A stretch of 64,000 bases of DNA from NCBI GenBank assembly GCA_019359375.1, contig JAHHHL010000022.1:1-64000 (forward strand). Direction: 5' to 3'. Below the pieces are notes generated by a model. That model worked only from the letters and a program-made list of their open reading frames with translations, was not told the DNA's origin and ran no database searches. The position numbers were made by a program, and so were the translations under genes. Positions 18,290-26,408 of this stretch are shown here, piece after piece; position 1 is the first letter of the stretch; each line of letters begins with the position of its first letter. This stretch comes from Lyngbya sp. HA4199-MV5 (lineage in GTDB: Bacteria > Cyanobacteriota > Cyanobacteriia > Leptolyngbyales > Leptolyngbyaceae).

Positions 18290-18982
18290 ATGACTAAACC
18301 ATCAAAACGGAGCGCGATCCATGATGCCAAAATCGAAGCAGTCTTAGAGCGCTTACATGGAGCAGCCGATCGCCAGTTTGGCGCGTTGTTCTTCCACTAC
18401 TTGCCCAAATTACCAGGTTTATTTCTAGGTAAAGGCATCCAGTGGGACAAGACTAAAACCGAGTTTTACCGCGATAAATATATTCCCATTGAGCGCGATC
18501 AAGGAGAGTTCTTGTATTTGCTGGCGCGATCGATTAACGCCAAAACCATTGTGGAATTTGGCACCTCGTTTGGTATTTCGACTATCTATCTAGCAACAGC
18601 TATGAGAGATAATGGTGGCGGAGTTGTGATTGGCACCGAAATTGTGCCAGAAAAAGTCACTCAAGCTAGAAAAAACATTGCCGATGCTGGACTGGAAACC
18701 TACGTTAAAATCCGTGAAGGCGATGCTCTAGAGACGCTCAAGCACTTAAAGCAACCGATTGATCTGGTATTGATGGATGGATGGGTACATATGGCGCTGG
18801 ATGTACTCAAGCTCCTTGATCCATACATAAGAGTAGGGGGCATTGTTGTATCTGACAATGTGGGGACGTTCAAAGATGACTTGAAAGCCTACGTTGAGTT
18901 TCTGCAAAATCCTGCCAATAGCTATCGATCAGCAACGTTAGCGCTCAAAGCAGGCACTGAGTTTTCAGTGAAGGTGAAATAA
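18290..18982 (+). CDS. O-methyltransferase (family 3-like, SAM dependent)
   Basis: This 230-residue protein has the class I SAM fold: motif I VEFGTSFGISTIYLA near residue 89, TEIVPEKVTQARKNI, and then DLVLMDGW with a metal-site-like aspartate and VVSDNVG. This matches metal-dependent O-methyltransferases that act on catechol-like groups. Catechol methylation would be relevant to siderophore-like ligands, but that is inference. It lies 11 bases after the RTX-like gene, which indicates one operon. Confidence 0.78.
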   Translation: MTKPSKRSAIHDAKIEAVLERLHGAADRQFGALFFHYLPKLPGLFLGKGIQWDKTKTEFYRDKYIPIERDQGEFLYLLARSINAKTIVEFGTSFGISTIYLATAMRDNGGGVVIGTEIVPEKVTQARKNIADAGLETYVKIREGDALETLKHLKQPIDLVLMDGWVHMALDVLKLLDPYIRVGGIVVSDNVGTFKDDLKAYVEFLQNPANSYRSATLALKAGTEFSVKVK

Positions 18983-19340
18983 GCGGTATCTGCTTCCAAG
19001 ACATCAAAAATAGTCTGCTATTACTCTCAATAGGTGGGAGACCTCTACCGCATCTGGAGCTTGAGCTCCTGGGTGCAGTAGAGAATTTTGTTGCGATCGT
19101 CCGTCCATCTACTATACACCTGATCTTGAGCTAACAGGTAATACAACCGATTAGCCTTATTCGCATCGAGCAAAACTGTCACCCACGTTACAGGCTATCT
19201 TGAGCGAAGCTCAGGGAGTTACTTAAGAAAACTTAACTTGATCTTATTGAGAAAGATTCTAATCTATTTAAGAACAGCTTGTTGAATAAATTTCTCAATA
19301 AGCGTTGACTCCGAATTCCATCTGAAGGAAGCAAACCATT
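18983..19340 (+). promoter_or_regulatory. isiA upstream regulatory region with two Fur-like boxes
   Basis: This 358-base gap has no coding sequence. Near the isiA start, TTGAATAAATTTCTCAATAA (19282-19301) and an inverted relative, CTTATTGAGAAAGATTCTAA (19243-19262), share TTTCTCAATAA and look like a pair of opposed Fur sites. isiA is classically repressed by FurA. The left part holds a GC-rich hairpin-prone stretch (about 19045-19080) that may close the upstream operon. Confidence 0.5.
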
Positions 19341-20381
19341 ATGATAAGTACGGCTGATCAACCGCTGGAGTCAGCTCCCTGGTGGGCGGGTAATGCTCGT
19401 CTAACCAACCTTTCTAATCGACTTTTAGGAGCGCATGTTGCTCATGCAGGGCTGATTGTGTTCTGGGCCGGAGCCATGACGCTGTTTGAACTATCGCACT
19501 TCAATCCACAGCAGCCGATGTATGAGCAGGGCTTGATCCTGCTACCGCATCTAGCAACAGAAGGCTGGGGTGTGGGAGCAGGCGGTGCTGTTGTTGATAC
19601 TTACCCCTACTTTGTGATTGGAGCCTTACATCTCATCTCATCGGCATTTCTGGGCTTTGGTGGCATCTTTCACTCACTGCGGGGACCAGAAAAACTAGAG
19701 CCAACGTTCCGCTTTTTTGGCTACGACTGGGCAGATACGAACAAGATGACCACAATCTTAGGCACGCATCTGGTGTTGTTAGGCGTAGGTGCCTTTTTAC
19801 TCGTTGCCAAAGCGATGTTCTTTGGCGGCTTGTATGATCCGACTATCGAAGACGTGCGAGTCATCATCAATCCCACACTCAATCCCGCTATCATTTTTGG
19901 CTATCTGTTTGGCGCGGTTGGCAAATTCTGGATTGCTGGTGTGGGTAACCTGGAAGATGTTGTCGGCGGTCATATCTGGATTGGTGCGCTGCTGATTGGT
20001 GGTGGGCTATTCCATATTGCAACTAAACCATTTGCTTGGACGCATCCCATGTTTGTCTGGTCTGGAGAAGCGTATTTGTCCTACAGCCTGGGGGCGCTGG
20101 CGCTGATGGGCTTTGTTGCCACCTTATTCGTTTCAGTCAATACCACTGTGTACCCTGAAGTGTTTTATGGTCCGACGCTGGTAATTCGGCAAAATATCAT
20201 CCCCTACTTTGCCTCGCCCGATCCTGATTTTCTGAGTGCGCGATCGTGGTTGGCAAATGCTCACTTCTGGTTAGCGTTCTTCTTTTTGCAAGGGCACATC
20301 TGGCACGCACTGCGGGCACGCGGGTTTGACTTTCGCAAAGGTCGCATTAATGACGCGGCTGTTCTACCACAACCTGTTTGA
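19341..20381 (+). CDS. isiA: Iron-stress chlorophyll-binding protein IsiA (CP43')
   Basis: This 346-residue protein is IsiA, the six-helix CP43-like antenna that forms rings around photosystem I in iron starvation. Typical segments are [65 protein letters not shown] and [29 protein letters not shown]. Histidines in HVAHA, GGHIW and HFW are chlorophyll ligands of the CP43 family. The large lumenal loop of true CP43 is missing, as expected. The length matches IsiA. It is the first gene of the isi cluster and is preceded by Fur-like boxes. Confidence 0.95.
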   Translation: MISTADQPLESAPWWAGNARLTNLSNRLLGAHVAHAGLIVFWAGAMTLFELSHFNPQQPMYEQGLILLPHLATEGWGVGAGGAVVDTYPYFVIGALHLISSAFLGFGGIFHSLRGPEKLEPTFRFFGYDWADTNKMTTILGTHLVLLGVGAFLLVAKAMFFGGLYDPTIEDVRVIINPTLNPAIIFGYLFGAVGKFWIAGVGNLEDVVGGHIWIGALLIGGGLFHIATKPFAWTHPMFVWSGEAYLSYSLGALALMGFVATLFVSVNTTVYPEVFYGPTLVIRQNIIPYFASPDPDFLSARSWLANAHFWLAFFFLQGHIWHALRARGFDFRKGRINDAAVLPQPV

Positions 20382-20555
20382 AAGTAGTTTTTAGTTTTTG
20401 GTCGTTAGTTGTTAGAAGCAGTGAGCTAGCAACAAACAACTTTTCTTGTATGACCGAAGAGCTTTACAACTAACAACCCTCTTAGAAATCTTCTCACAGT
20501 CAGAGCGGAGAACACTAAATTCAGTACTGTTTTGAAGTTTCAAGGAGTTCAATCG

Positions 20556-22082
20556 ATGACAGCCGTGATTGCTGAAAGTCCTTACCAGCAGAAAATTCCA
20601 AGAACGGGCTGGTGGGCAGGTAATTTTCGCTTGGTTAATTTGTCCGGTAAATTGCTCGGCGCTCATGTGGCTCACGCTGCCTTAATTCTCTTGTGGGCGG
20701 GCAGCATGACGTTGTTTGAGTTATCGCGCTTCATTCCCACCAAGCCGATGTATGAGCAGGGATTGATTATCCTACCTCACCTGGCAACGCTGGGCTTTGG
20801 CGTTGGGGCAGGCGGACAAATCACCAGCGTCTATCCTTACTTTGTGATTGCTGTCTTGCATATCATTCCATCGGTCATTCTAGCAGCCGGAGGTATCTAT
20901 CATTCGCTGCTGGGTCCAGAAGTGCTGGAGGATAATCCTACCTGGGCAGGCTTCTTTGGCTACGACTGGAAAGACATTGATAAAATGACAACCATTCTGG
21001 GTATCCATCTGGTGTTGCTGGGCTTGGGAGCCTGGTTGCTGGTTGCCAAAGCCATGTTCTGGGGTGGACTCTTTGACCCCTGGGTGGCAGGTGGCGGTGA
21101 TGTACGCGTGATTAACCATCCGACTTTGAATCCAGCTACCATTTTTGGTTACCTGTTTGGCGCACATGGAGCCGAAGGGATGGCAGCCGTGAATAATCTG
21201 GAAGATGTCGTTGGGGGGCATATCTGGGTTGGGCTACTCTGTATCGGCGGCGGCTTGTTTCACATCCTGACGCAACCGTTTGCTTGGGCACGGCGCGTTT
21301 TAATCTACTCCGGCGAGGCGTATCTGTCTTACAGCATCGGTGCCGTTGCCTACATGGGGTTTTTAGCCGCCTACTTTATCAGCGTCAATAATACAGTCTA
21401 TCCAGAAGTGTTCTACGGTCCATTAGGAACACTGACGAGCCAGGTGCCAACAGAAAAGCTGCCAACGGCGATCGGCATTATTTCGTCTCGCGGCTGGTTA
21501 GCCACGTTCCACTTTGTTCTGGCAGGGCTATTTTTGGCAGGTCACATTTGGCACGCGATTCGGGCACGGGGCGATGCGGCTGGGTTTGATTTCAAGCGGG
21601 GTGATGTGGTGCGATCGGCTAGAGATGCGCAAACCGGGAACCTCTCCACTCCCATTAATTCCTCAGATTTCACCTTGAATTTTCTGAAGAATCTACCCAT
21701 TTACCGAGCGGGGCTTTCTCCACTCACACGCGGCTTGGAAATTGGCATGGCGCATGGCTACTGGCTCATCGGTCCGTTTGTGAAACTGGGTCCCTTTCGT
21801 GACTCCAGCTCAGCTAATCTGGCGGGTTTGATTGCCGCTGCGAGTCTCATTGTCATTGCAACAGTATGTCTCTCCTTGTATGGCAGTGTCACCTTTGAAC
21901 GACGGTTAGAAACGGTACCGCGCCCCACCTTTGCAGAGACGATTCCCAACGTTCCCACCTCTTTGCAAACGGTGGATGGTTGGAGCCAGTTTGCGAGTGG
22001 CTTTTTGATTGGTGGGATTGGTGGCACGATTTTTGCCTACTTGCTGTTGAACAACCTTGACCTGTTTCGACAACTGGGTTAA
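20556..22082 (+). CDS. IsiA-PsaL fusion chlorophyll-binding protein
   Basis: This 508-residue protein begins with a full IsiA-like domain (about 1-350, [56 protein letters not shown]). It continues with a PsaL-like domain (about 360-508, [62 protein letters not shown]). PsaL is the photosystem I trimerisation subunit, so the fusion could place a CP43-like antenna in the PsaL position. Such fusions are known in some filamentous cyanobacteria. The ATG at 20556 has AAGGAG upstream. It lies 174 bases after isiA, with a T-rich spacer that may allow separate expression. Confidence 0.92.
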   Translation: MTAVIAESPYQQKIPRTGWWAGNFRLVNLSGKLLGAHVAHAALILLWAGSMTLFELSRFIPTKPMYEQGLIILPHLATLGFGVGAGGQITSVYPYFVIAVLHIIPSVILAAGGIYHSLLGPEVLEDNPTWAGFFGYDWKDIDKMTTILGIHLVLLGLGAWLLVAKAMFWGGLFDPWVAGGGDVRVINHPTLNPATIFGYLFGAHGAEGMAAVNNLEDVVGGHIWVGLLCIGGGLFHILTQPFAWARRVLIYSGEAYLSYSIGAVAYMGFLAAYFISVNNTVYPEVFYGPLGTLTSQVPTEKLPTAIGIISSRGWLATFHFVLAGLFLAGHIWHAIRARGDAAGFDFKRGDVVRSARDAQTGNLSTPINSSDFTLNFLKNLPIYRAGLSPLTRGLEIGMAHGYWLIGPFVKLGPFRDSSSANLAGLIAAASLIVIATVCLSLYGSVTFERRLETVPRPTFAETIPNVPTSLQTVDGWSQFASGFLIGGIGGTIFAYLLLNNLDLFRQLG

Positions 22083-22109
22083 AGGCGCATGAATGAAGTT
22101 TGCTGTTCC

Positions 22110-22144
22110 GTCTACGGTTGCTGGTTACCCCCTCAACCGTAGAC
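22110..22144. terminator. Perfect inverted repeat after the IsiA-PsaL gene
   Basis: GTCTACGGTT and AACCGTAGAC form a perfect 10-bp stem with a 15-base loop, 28 bases after the stop codon. The T-run is weak, so it could be a terminator or an mRNA processing and stability hairpin between two isi genes. Confidence 0.5.
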
Positions 22145-22194
22145 CTTCCTCCTCTGCACGTTCACACAAGTATTCTTTTCACAAAGGCATTCCT

Positions 22195-22578
22195 ATGGTG
22201 CAAACAACTGTCATGCATCGATCGTTCCATCTTCAGCTCCTGCCAATGAAAGCAGCGGCTCAGCAGGTGATTAACGTTGAAGTGGTGGAATACACACACG
22301 GTCAACAAATTCTTTACCAACAAAGCCTGATGAGTTTAGGCGCAGACACTGCATTGCCAGAACTGTGCGATGAAAAGGATGTGACGATCGCCATTCTTGA
22401 AGGGTGCGGCAATCTGACCTTGAATCAGGAAAGTATTCCTCTGGAACCCGGTCGCTTTATTTTCATTCCCGCTCAAATGCCTCATACGCTGCAATCTTAT
22501 ACCAGTCTGGTGTTTTTGCTGTGTCGAAGCGAATCGCACGCAGGTTTACAGGACACTGCCTGGGCAATCACGTTGTAA
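22195..22578 (+). CDS. Small cupin-domain protein
   Basis: This 127-residue protein starts at MVQTTVMHRS; the open frame goes further upstream through the hairpin but is not conserved there. A cupin barrel is visible: DVTIAILEGCGNLTLNQESIPLEPGRFIFIPAQMPHTLQSYTSLVFLLCR. The second motif (G-x5-P-x4-H-x3) matches PGRFIFIPAQMPH, but the first motif lacks the usual HxH, so metal binding may be reduced. Such proteins often act as small sensors or ligand-binding proteins. Its place between isiA-type genes and isiB makes it part of the iron-stress cluster. Confidence 0.7.
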   Translation: MVQTTVMHRSFHLQLLPMKAAAQQVINVEVVEYTHGQQILYQQSLMSLGADTALPELCDEKDVTIAILEGCGNLTLNQESIPLEPGRFIFIPAQMPHTLQSYTSLVFLLCRSESHAGLQDTAWAITL

Positions 22579-22630
22579 CTCAAATTTGTTCACTTTCATT
22601 TGTTCACTTTCAAATTAGCAAGGAGTTTCT

Positions 22631-23143
22631 ATGACTAAGGTTGGCTTGTTTTTTGGTACTCAAACTGGCAACACCGAAACGATCGCCGAAACGATCCAGA
22701 AAACCTTTGGTGGCGATAGTGTGGTCACATTACACAACGCGGCGGATGCCGAAGCCACTGATCTGGAAGGGTATGAGTACCTGATTGTTGGTTGCCCGAC
22801 ATGGAATATTGGTGAAATGCAGTCGGATTGGGAAGGCTTGTATGACGAACTCGATAACATTGATTTCAGCGGCAAGAAGGTAGCTTACTTTGGACCGGGT
22901 GACCAAGTTGGCTACGCCGATAACTTCCAGGATGCAATGGGTCTTTTGGAGGAGAAGATTTCCGAATTGGGCGGTACAACCGTTGGCTATTGGTCAACCG
23001 AAGGCTATGACTTTAGCGAGTCAAAAGCAGTTAAAAATGGCAAGTTTGTTGGACTGGCACTCGACGAAGAGAATCAGTCTGAACTCACGGACGAACGTAT
23101 CAGCACCTGGGTCGCACAACTGAAGCGAGAGTTTGGGGTGTAG
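22631..23143 (+). CDS. isiB: Flavodoxin IsiB
   Basis: This 170-residue flavodoxin has the FMN phosphate loop FFGTQTGNTETIAETIQ at the N-terminus, the aromatic stacking loop GCPTWNIGEMQSDWEGLYD and the second flavin loop YFGPGDQVGYADNFQDAMG. It replaces ferredoxin as photosystem I electron acceptor when iron is limiting. Length and order fit the long-chain cyanobacterial type. AAGGAG lies upstream of the ATG. It lies downstream of isiA and the IsiA-PsaL gene, as in other isi operons. Confidence 0.96.
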   Translation: MTKVGLFFGTQTGNTETIAETIQKTFGGDSVVTLHNAADAEATDLEGYEYLIVGCPTWNIGEMQSDWEGLYDELDNIDFSGKKVAYFGPGDQVGYADNFQDAMGLLEEKISELGGTTVGYWSTEGYDFSESKAVKNGKFVGLALDEENQSELTDERISTWVAQLKREFGV

Positions 23144-23149
23144 ATTAGC

Positions 23150-23968
23150 GTGACCAGAACAAAAGTCAATCTGGGTACGGTTCAAGAAACACTGCTGATC
23201 CCTTTATGGGCAAGGGCAGTTGAATTGAAGCAACCCGATCCGATTCTTCGCGATCCGAAGTCTGCTGAAATTATGGCGACGATCGACTATGACTTTGACA
23301 AGTTCAATCATGCCAAAAGTTCGCAGGTCGGTTGCTGTTTGCGGGGCTTTATTTTTGACAACTGGGTGCGTCAATTTCTCGATCAGCATCCGCAAGCAAC
23401 CATTGTCGAAATTGGAGCCGGACTCAATACCCGCTTTGAGCGAGTGGATAATGGTCAGGTGCGCTGGTTTGATCTTGATTTACCAGATGTGATGACCATT
23501 CGCCAACAGTTTTTTCAGCCGAGCGATCGTCACCACTTTATTGCCGCTTCTGCACTTGATCTTGATTGGATCGCTCAGGTAAAAGCAGCCAGCAATGCAC
23601 CTTACCTATTCGTGGTGGAAGGCGTGTTGATGTACCTGAAGGAAGCACAGGTGATGCAGCTATTTGCTCACTTGATGCAGCATTTTCCAGGTGCGTTAAC
23701 AGCCTTTGATTCCATGTCAGCGCTCATGGCAAAGAATCAACGACAACACGACATCATGAAAAACATGGAAGCTCAGTTTGATTGGCATCTTTCAGATGTT
23801 CGCAAAATTCAGAAATGGGACGATCGCTACCAGGTTCTAGAAATCGTTCACTTTAATGACTTGCCCATTTCATACTGGCAGCGATTTTCACTCAAAGAGC
23901 GAATTCTTTTCTCACTGCCAGTGCTGCGAAGTGCTTATCGTCTGGCGCTCGTGAAACTTGGAACGTGA
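23150..23968 (+). CDS. LCM/PPM-like SAM methyltransferase 2
   Basis: This 272-residue paralog of the gene at 16648 starts at GTG 7 bases after isiB, so it is almost certainly co-transcribed with it. The SAM loop IVEIGAGLNTRFERV, acidic motif WFDLDLPDVMTIRQQ and FVVEGVLMYLKEAQVMQLF are all intact. Conserved early residues (DPILRDPKSAEIM) match the family. The substrate is unknown. Having two such enzymes in one iron-stress region suggests modification of a small molecule made or used in starvation. Confidence 0.8.
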   Translation: MTRTKVNLGTVQETLLIPLWARAVELKQPDPILRDPKSAEIMATIDYDFDKFNHAKSSQVGCCLRGFIFDNWVRQFLDQHPQATIVEIGAGLNTRFERVDNGQVRWFDLDLPDVMTIRQQFFQPSDRHHFIAASALDLDWIAQVKAASNAPYLFVVEGVLMYLKEAQVMQLFAHLMQHFPGALTAFDSMSALMAKNQRQHDIMKNMEAQFDWHLSDVRKIQKWDDRYQVLEIVHFNDLPISYWQRFSLKERILFSLPVLRSAYRLALVKLGT

Positions 23969-23996
23969 CCAACCTTCAACTTATACCAGAATCATC

Positions 23997-24785
23997 ATGC
24001 CTACTTTGCTTGAAGTACTTTGCTTGAGTGCCAGTCCCCATCTGCAAGTGTTCGATCGCCCGCTGCTCAAAGCGCTGGCACAGCATGCGCTCGTGGCTCA
24101 ATGGGACTATCAACAAACACCCGATGAACCTTGTTCACTAGATATTGCCTTGGTGTTATTGCATGACTATCTCAAGCACCAGTCTCAGCCACTTCATCTC
24201 GTTGGTCACGGCATTAGCGGACTACTGGCGTTGCTATACGCCCAGCGACATCCTGAACGAGTGCGATCGCTCACACTACTATCAGTCGGTGCTTGTCCCG
24301 CTGTCGATTGGCAAGCACACTACTACGCCCAGCGGAATCTGCTGCCCTGTAGTCGTCGTCAGCTTCTGACTCGCATGGTAGAGACGCTCTTTAGCTCTTC
24401 ATCTCAAGCTATGACGAAAGCACTGGTCAAGCTTTTGGGGCAGGATCTTGATCATTCCTTGTCTCCTCATAGTCTGATCAAATGTATGAATTTAGCGCCC
24501 ATACAAGTGGCAGTGCCCTTGTTCGTGTGTGGCAGCGTGGATGATATGGTGATCGATCCGCACCAGCTACGTAGTTGGCAGCAGTACTTCAGTGACGAGG
24601 CATCAAGACTTTGGGTTTGTTCGGGTGGACGCTATTTCTTTCACTACTTTTATCCGCAACAGACGGGAGCACAGATTTTGGACTTTTGGCGATCGCTGCC
24701 AGGAAACCCAAACAGCCACCTGTCGAAAACCCTGATTTCAGCTACCAATGCTGAATCTCAAGCCGCTTCTGTGCTCGTTGAGTAA
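23997..24785 (+). CDS. isiC: Alpha/beta hydrolase, IsiC-like
   Basis: This 262-residue alpha/beta-fold protein has a nucleophile-elbow-like region (PLHLVGHGISGLLALLYAQRHPERVRSLTLLSVG). The elbow reads GHGISG, with glycine where a classical GxSxG serine nucleophile would sit, so hydrolase activity is uncertain. A late acid region (VPLFVCGSVDDMVIDPHQL) is present. IsiC, an alpha/beta hydrolase, is known downstream of isiAB in cyanobacteria, and this gene occupies that place. The ATG at 23997 is chosen over the frame start, which overlaps the preceding gene. Confidence 0.72.
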   Translation: MPTLLEVLCLSASPHLQVFDRPLLKALAQHALVAQWDYQQTPDEPCSLDIALVLLHDYLKHQSQPLHLVGHGISGLLALLYAQRHPERVRSLTLLSVGACPAVDWQAHYYAQRNLLPCSRRQLLTRMVETLFSSSSQAMTKALVKLLGQDLDHSLSPHSLIKCMNLAPIQVAVPLFVCGSVDDMVIDPHQLRSWQQYFSDEASRLWVCSGGRYFFHYFYPQQTGAQILDFWRSLPGNPNSHLSKTLISATNAESQAASVLVE

Positions 24786-24813
24786 CCCAATCTTAGAGCT
24801 TTCTGTTTAAGCC

Positions 24814-25170
24814 ATGTCTTATCTCACCTCTCTTCAGGCTAGCCAGTTGTTGACGATCGCGAGTTGCAGTTGCTGTGCCTTTTTTCTAGTGGGTTTCTTC
24901 TGTTGGAGCCTTTGGCGCACTTTACAAGAAGGGTTCCGTTACCTGCGGCGATTGCATCAAGTACCCTGCGATCGCTGCCGCTATTTCACAGGTGAACAGT
25001 TGCTGAAATGCACAGTGCATCCGTGTAAAGCGTTTTCCGAGGCGGCGATCGACTGTCTTGACTTTGAAATGAAACCCTCCGGTGTTTCGACAATGCCCTA
25101 TCGACGCTGTCAAACCAATGTCGATAAAGAACGATCGCTGTCTCAACAAATGTCTCAGCAAAACCGATGA
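24814..25170 (+). CDS. Small single-helix membrane protein with cysteine motif
   Basis: The 118-residue product has one membrane helix (about 16-35, CSCCAFFLVGFFCWSLWRTL) and a cytoplasmic part with spaced cysteines: CDRCRYFTGEQLLKCTVHPC and CLDF. The CxxC...C...C spacing could bind a metal or an iron-sulfur cluster. I do not recognise a named family beyond similar cyanobacterial hypotheticals. It lies 28 bases after the isiC-like gene in the same direction and may end the iron operon. Confidence 0.6.
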   Translation: MSYLTSLQASQLLTIASCSCCAFFLVGFFCWSLWRTLQEGFRYLRRLHQVPCDRCRYFTGEQLLKCTVHPCKAFSEAAIDCLDFEMKPSGVSTMPYRRCQTNVDKERSLSQQMSQQNR

Positions 25171-25419
25171 GGGTTGGAAGCAGACAAGCCTCTGCTCAAG
25201 ATCTGTGGACTTAAATTCTGTTAAGACGCAATGATGTAAAGCAATGATTGCGTGGCTGGCACATTAGAACTGTCTTTTGGTGTCTCGTTGGTTCAACGTT
25301 TGTTTGTCTCATCTTTTGCCGTTCCTAAAGTGATGATGTGCCAATCAATCTGACGGTGATGCTGGTGTTACGTTGCGTAACATTAAGCTGGGAACGTTGA
25401 ATGAAGGTGATAAATTGAT
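25171..25419. other. Intergenic region before the riboswitch
   Basis: About 250 bases separate the last iron-cluster gene from the cobalamin riboswitch. This segment should hold the promoter of the cbtB operon. I see no coding sequence in it and no clear terminator. Confidence 0.4.
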
Positions 25420-25550
25420 TGCCAATCGGTTCTGGTGGGGATCAGCCATCAGACGCAAGGGGGAAAGTCCGGTGGAAATCCGGCGCTGTCCCGCAACTGT
25501 AAGGAGAGTGTTTGATTCTCTGAGCCAGGATGCCCGCCGATGAGTTCGAT
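25420..25550 (+). promoter_or_regulatory. Cobalamin (B12) riboswitch
   Basis: The core is easily read: GGGGGAAAGTCCGGTGGAAA, then ATCCGGCGCTGTCCCGCAAC, TGTAAGGAGAGTGTTTGATT, and the closing GAGCCAGGATGCCCGCC. These are the conserved elements of the AdoCbl/MeCbl aptamer (CCGGTGGAAATCCGG stem, CCCGCAACTGTAA box, GAGCCAGGA closing box). The edges are approximate, and upstream paired sequence around 25360-25420 may belong to it. It lies just before cbtB, so cobalamin would repress cobalt uptake. Confidence 0.9.
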
Positions 25551-25705
25551 GATCTTGTTTCATCTGCGAGGTACAGTATGAGAACTTCCATTCCAGTTTC
25601 TTGGTGGCAGCGAACCGGACAGTTCGCTCTGTCTATGCCAGCGCAAGCCTTGCTCTACGTGGCGCTGTGGTCATTGATTATTTGGTTGGTTTATTGTCCC
25701 AGCAC

Positions 25706-26308
25706 GCTAGTCAAAACTACCCACTTTAGTGGGAGGCTTTAGCTGCTACACAGTTCCCCGGGCTTCAGGCAGCTTTGCAAAGATGGTAGCGTTGACAGAA
25801 ACCATCATGGCAGAACAACGACGGGGCGGTCATACGGTGACGCGGTTGACGGTGCACATCGTCTGGGTGACGAAGTAGCGCTATGCGGTGCTCAAGGGGG
25901 AGATCCAAAAGCGCTGCCGAGAACTGATTATCCAGGTGTGCGATGCCGAAGATGTGACGATTCTCAAGGGGGCGGTCAGCAAGGATCATGTGCATCTGCA
26001 TCTGGAGTATCCGCCGTCAAAAGCGGTGAGTGACTTAGTCAAGCGGATGAAAGGGCGCAGTTCACGGCTATTGCAGCAGGAGTATCCAGAGTTGCAGCAG
26101 CGATATTGGGGCAAGCATTTCTGGGCAATTGGTTACGGGGCGTGGAGTACTGGCAATCTGACCGAGCAGTTAGTAGAAGAGTATTTAGAGCATCATCGGC
26201 AACCGTCGAATCAAGAGCGCGACAATTTCTTACTCGAATAGGTTAACTCGGGCTTTCAGCCCTTCAGGAACCTATGCACTTTCAGTGCATAGTGGTTCAG
26301 TTCAGCAC
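25706..26308 (+). mobile_element. IS200/IS605-family insertion element, tnpA only
   Basis: The boundaries were deduced from restoration of cbtB. The element is 603 bases, and a short AGCAC lies at the left junction and repeats at the right end, as expected where target and right-end cleavage sites match. Left-end hairpin CCCACTTTAGTGGG (about 25720) and right-end hairpins CGGGCTTTCAGCCC and CTATGCACTTTCAGTGCATAG are the subterminal structures of this family. No tnpB and no target duplication were seen. Confidence 0.8.
25783..26241 (+). pseudogene. tnpA: TnpA (Y1 HUH transposase) with in-frame stop
   Basis: The frame encodes a Y1 HUH transposase: HTVTRLTVHIVWVTK, the HUH motif in KDHVHLHLEYP, and the helix with catalytic tyrosine VEEYLEHH. 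A TAG at 25876-25878 replaces the residue after VWVTK, where the family has tyrosine (VTKYRY). Everything after the stop is intact. The transposase is therefore dead or needs readthrough, so the copy may be locked in cbtB. The start is 25783 or 25807. Confidence 0.85.
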
Positions 26309-26408
26309 CTATCCTCCTGTCCATAATGCTGTGCATTCTTTGCGACATCACACTCTCGGCGTGAGTTGTCATTGATTGTTAGATCCAGCATTTACAGGAG
26401 TTTTCATC

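Larger units (their letters stand above)
25578..26375 (+). pseudogene. cbtB: cbtB (cobalt transporter subunit CbtB) split by an IS200/IS605 element
   Basis: The first 42 codons (MRTSIPVSWWQRTGQF, with one membrane helix ALLYVALWSLIIWLVY) run to AGCAC at 25701-25705. The element follows, and the rest resumes at 26309 after a second AGCAC (26304-26308). Joining 25705 to 26309 gives CPSTYPPVHNAVHSLRHH and then TLGVSCH and a stop at 26373-26375, with no frame change. The histidine-rich end matching VH...H..RH...G.PCH is the CbtB hallmark. The restored protein is 64 residues. With the element in place, the frame reads a few foreign codons and stops at 25741, losing the metal-binding tail. Confidence 0.85.
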
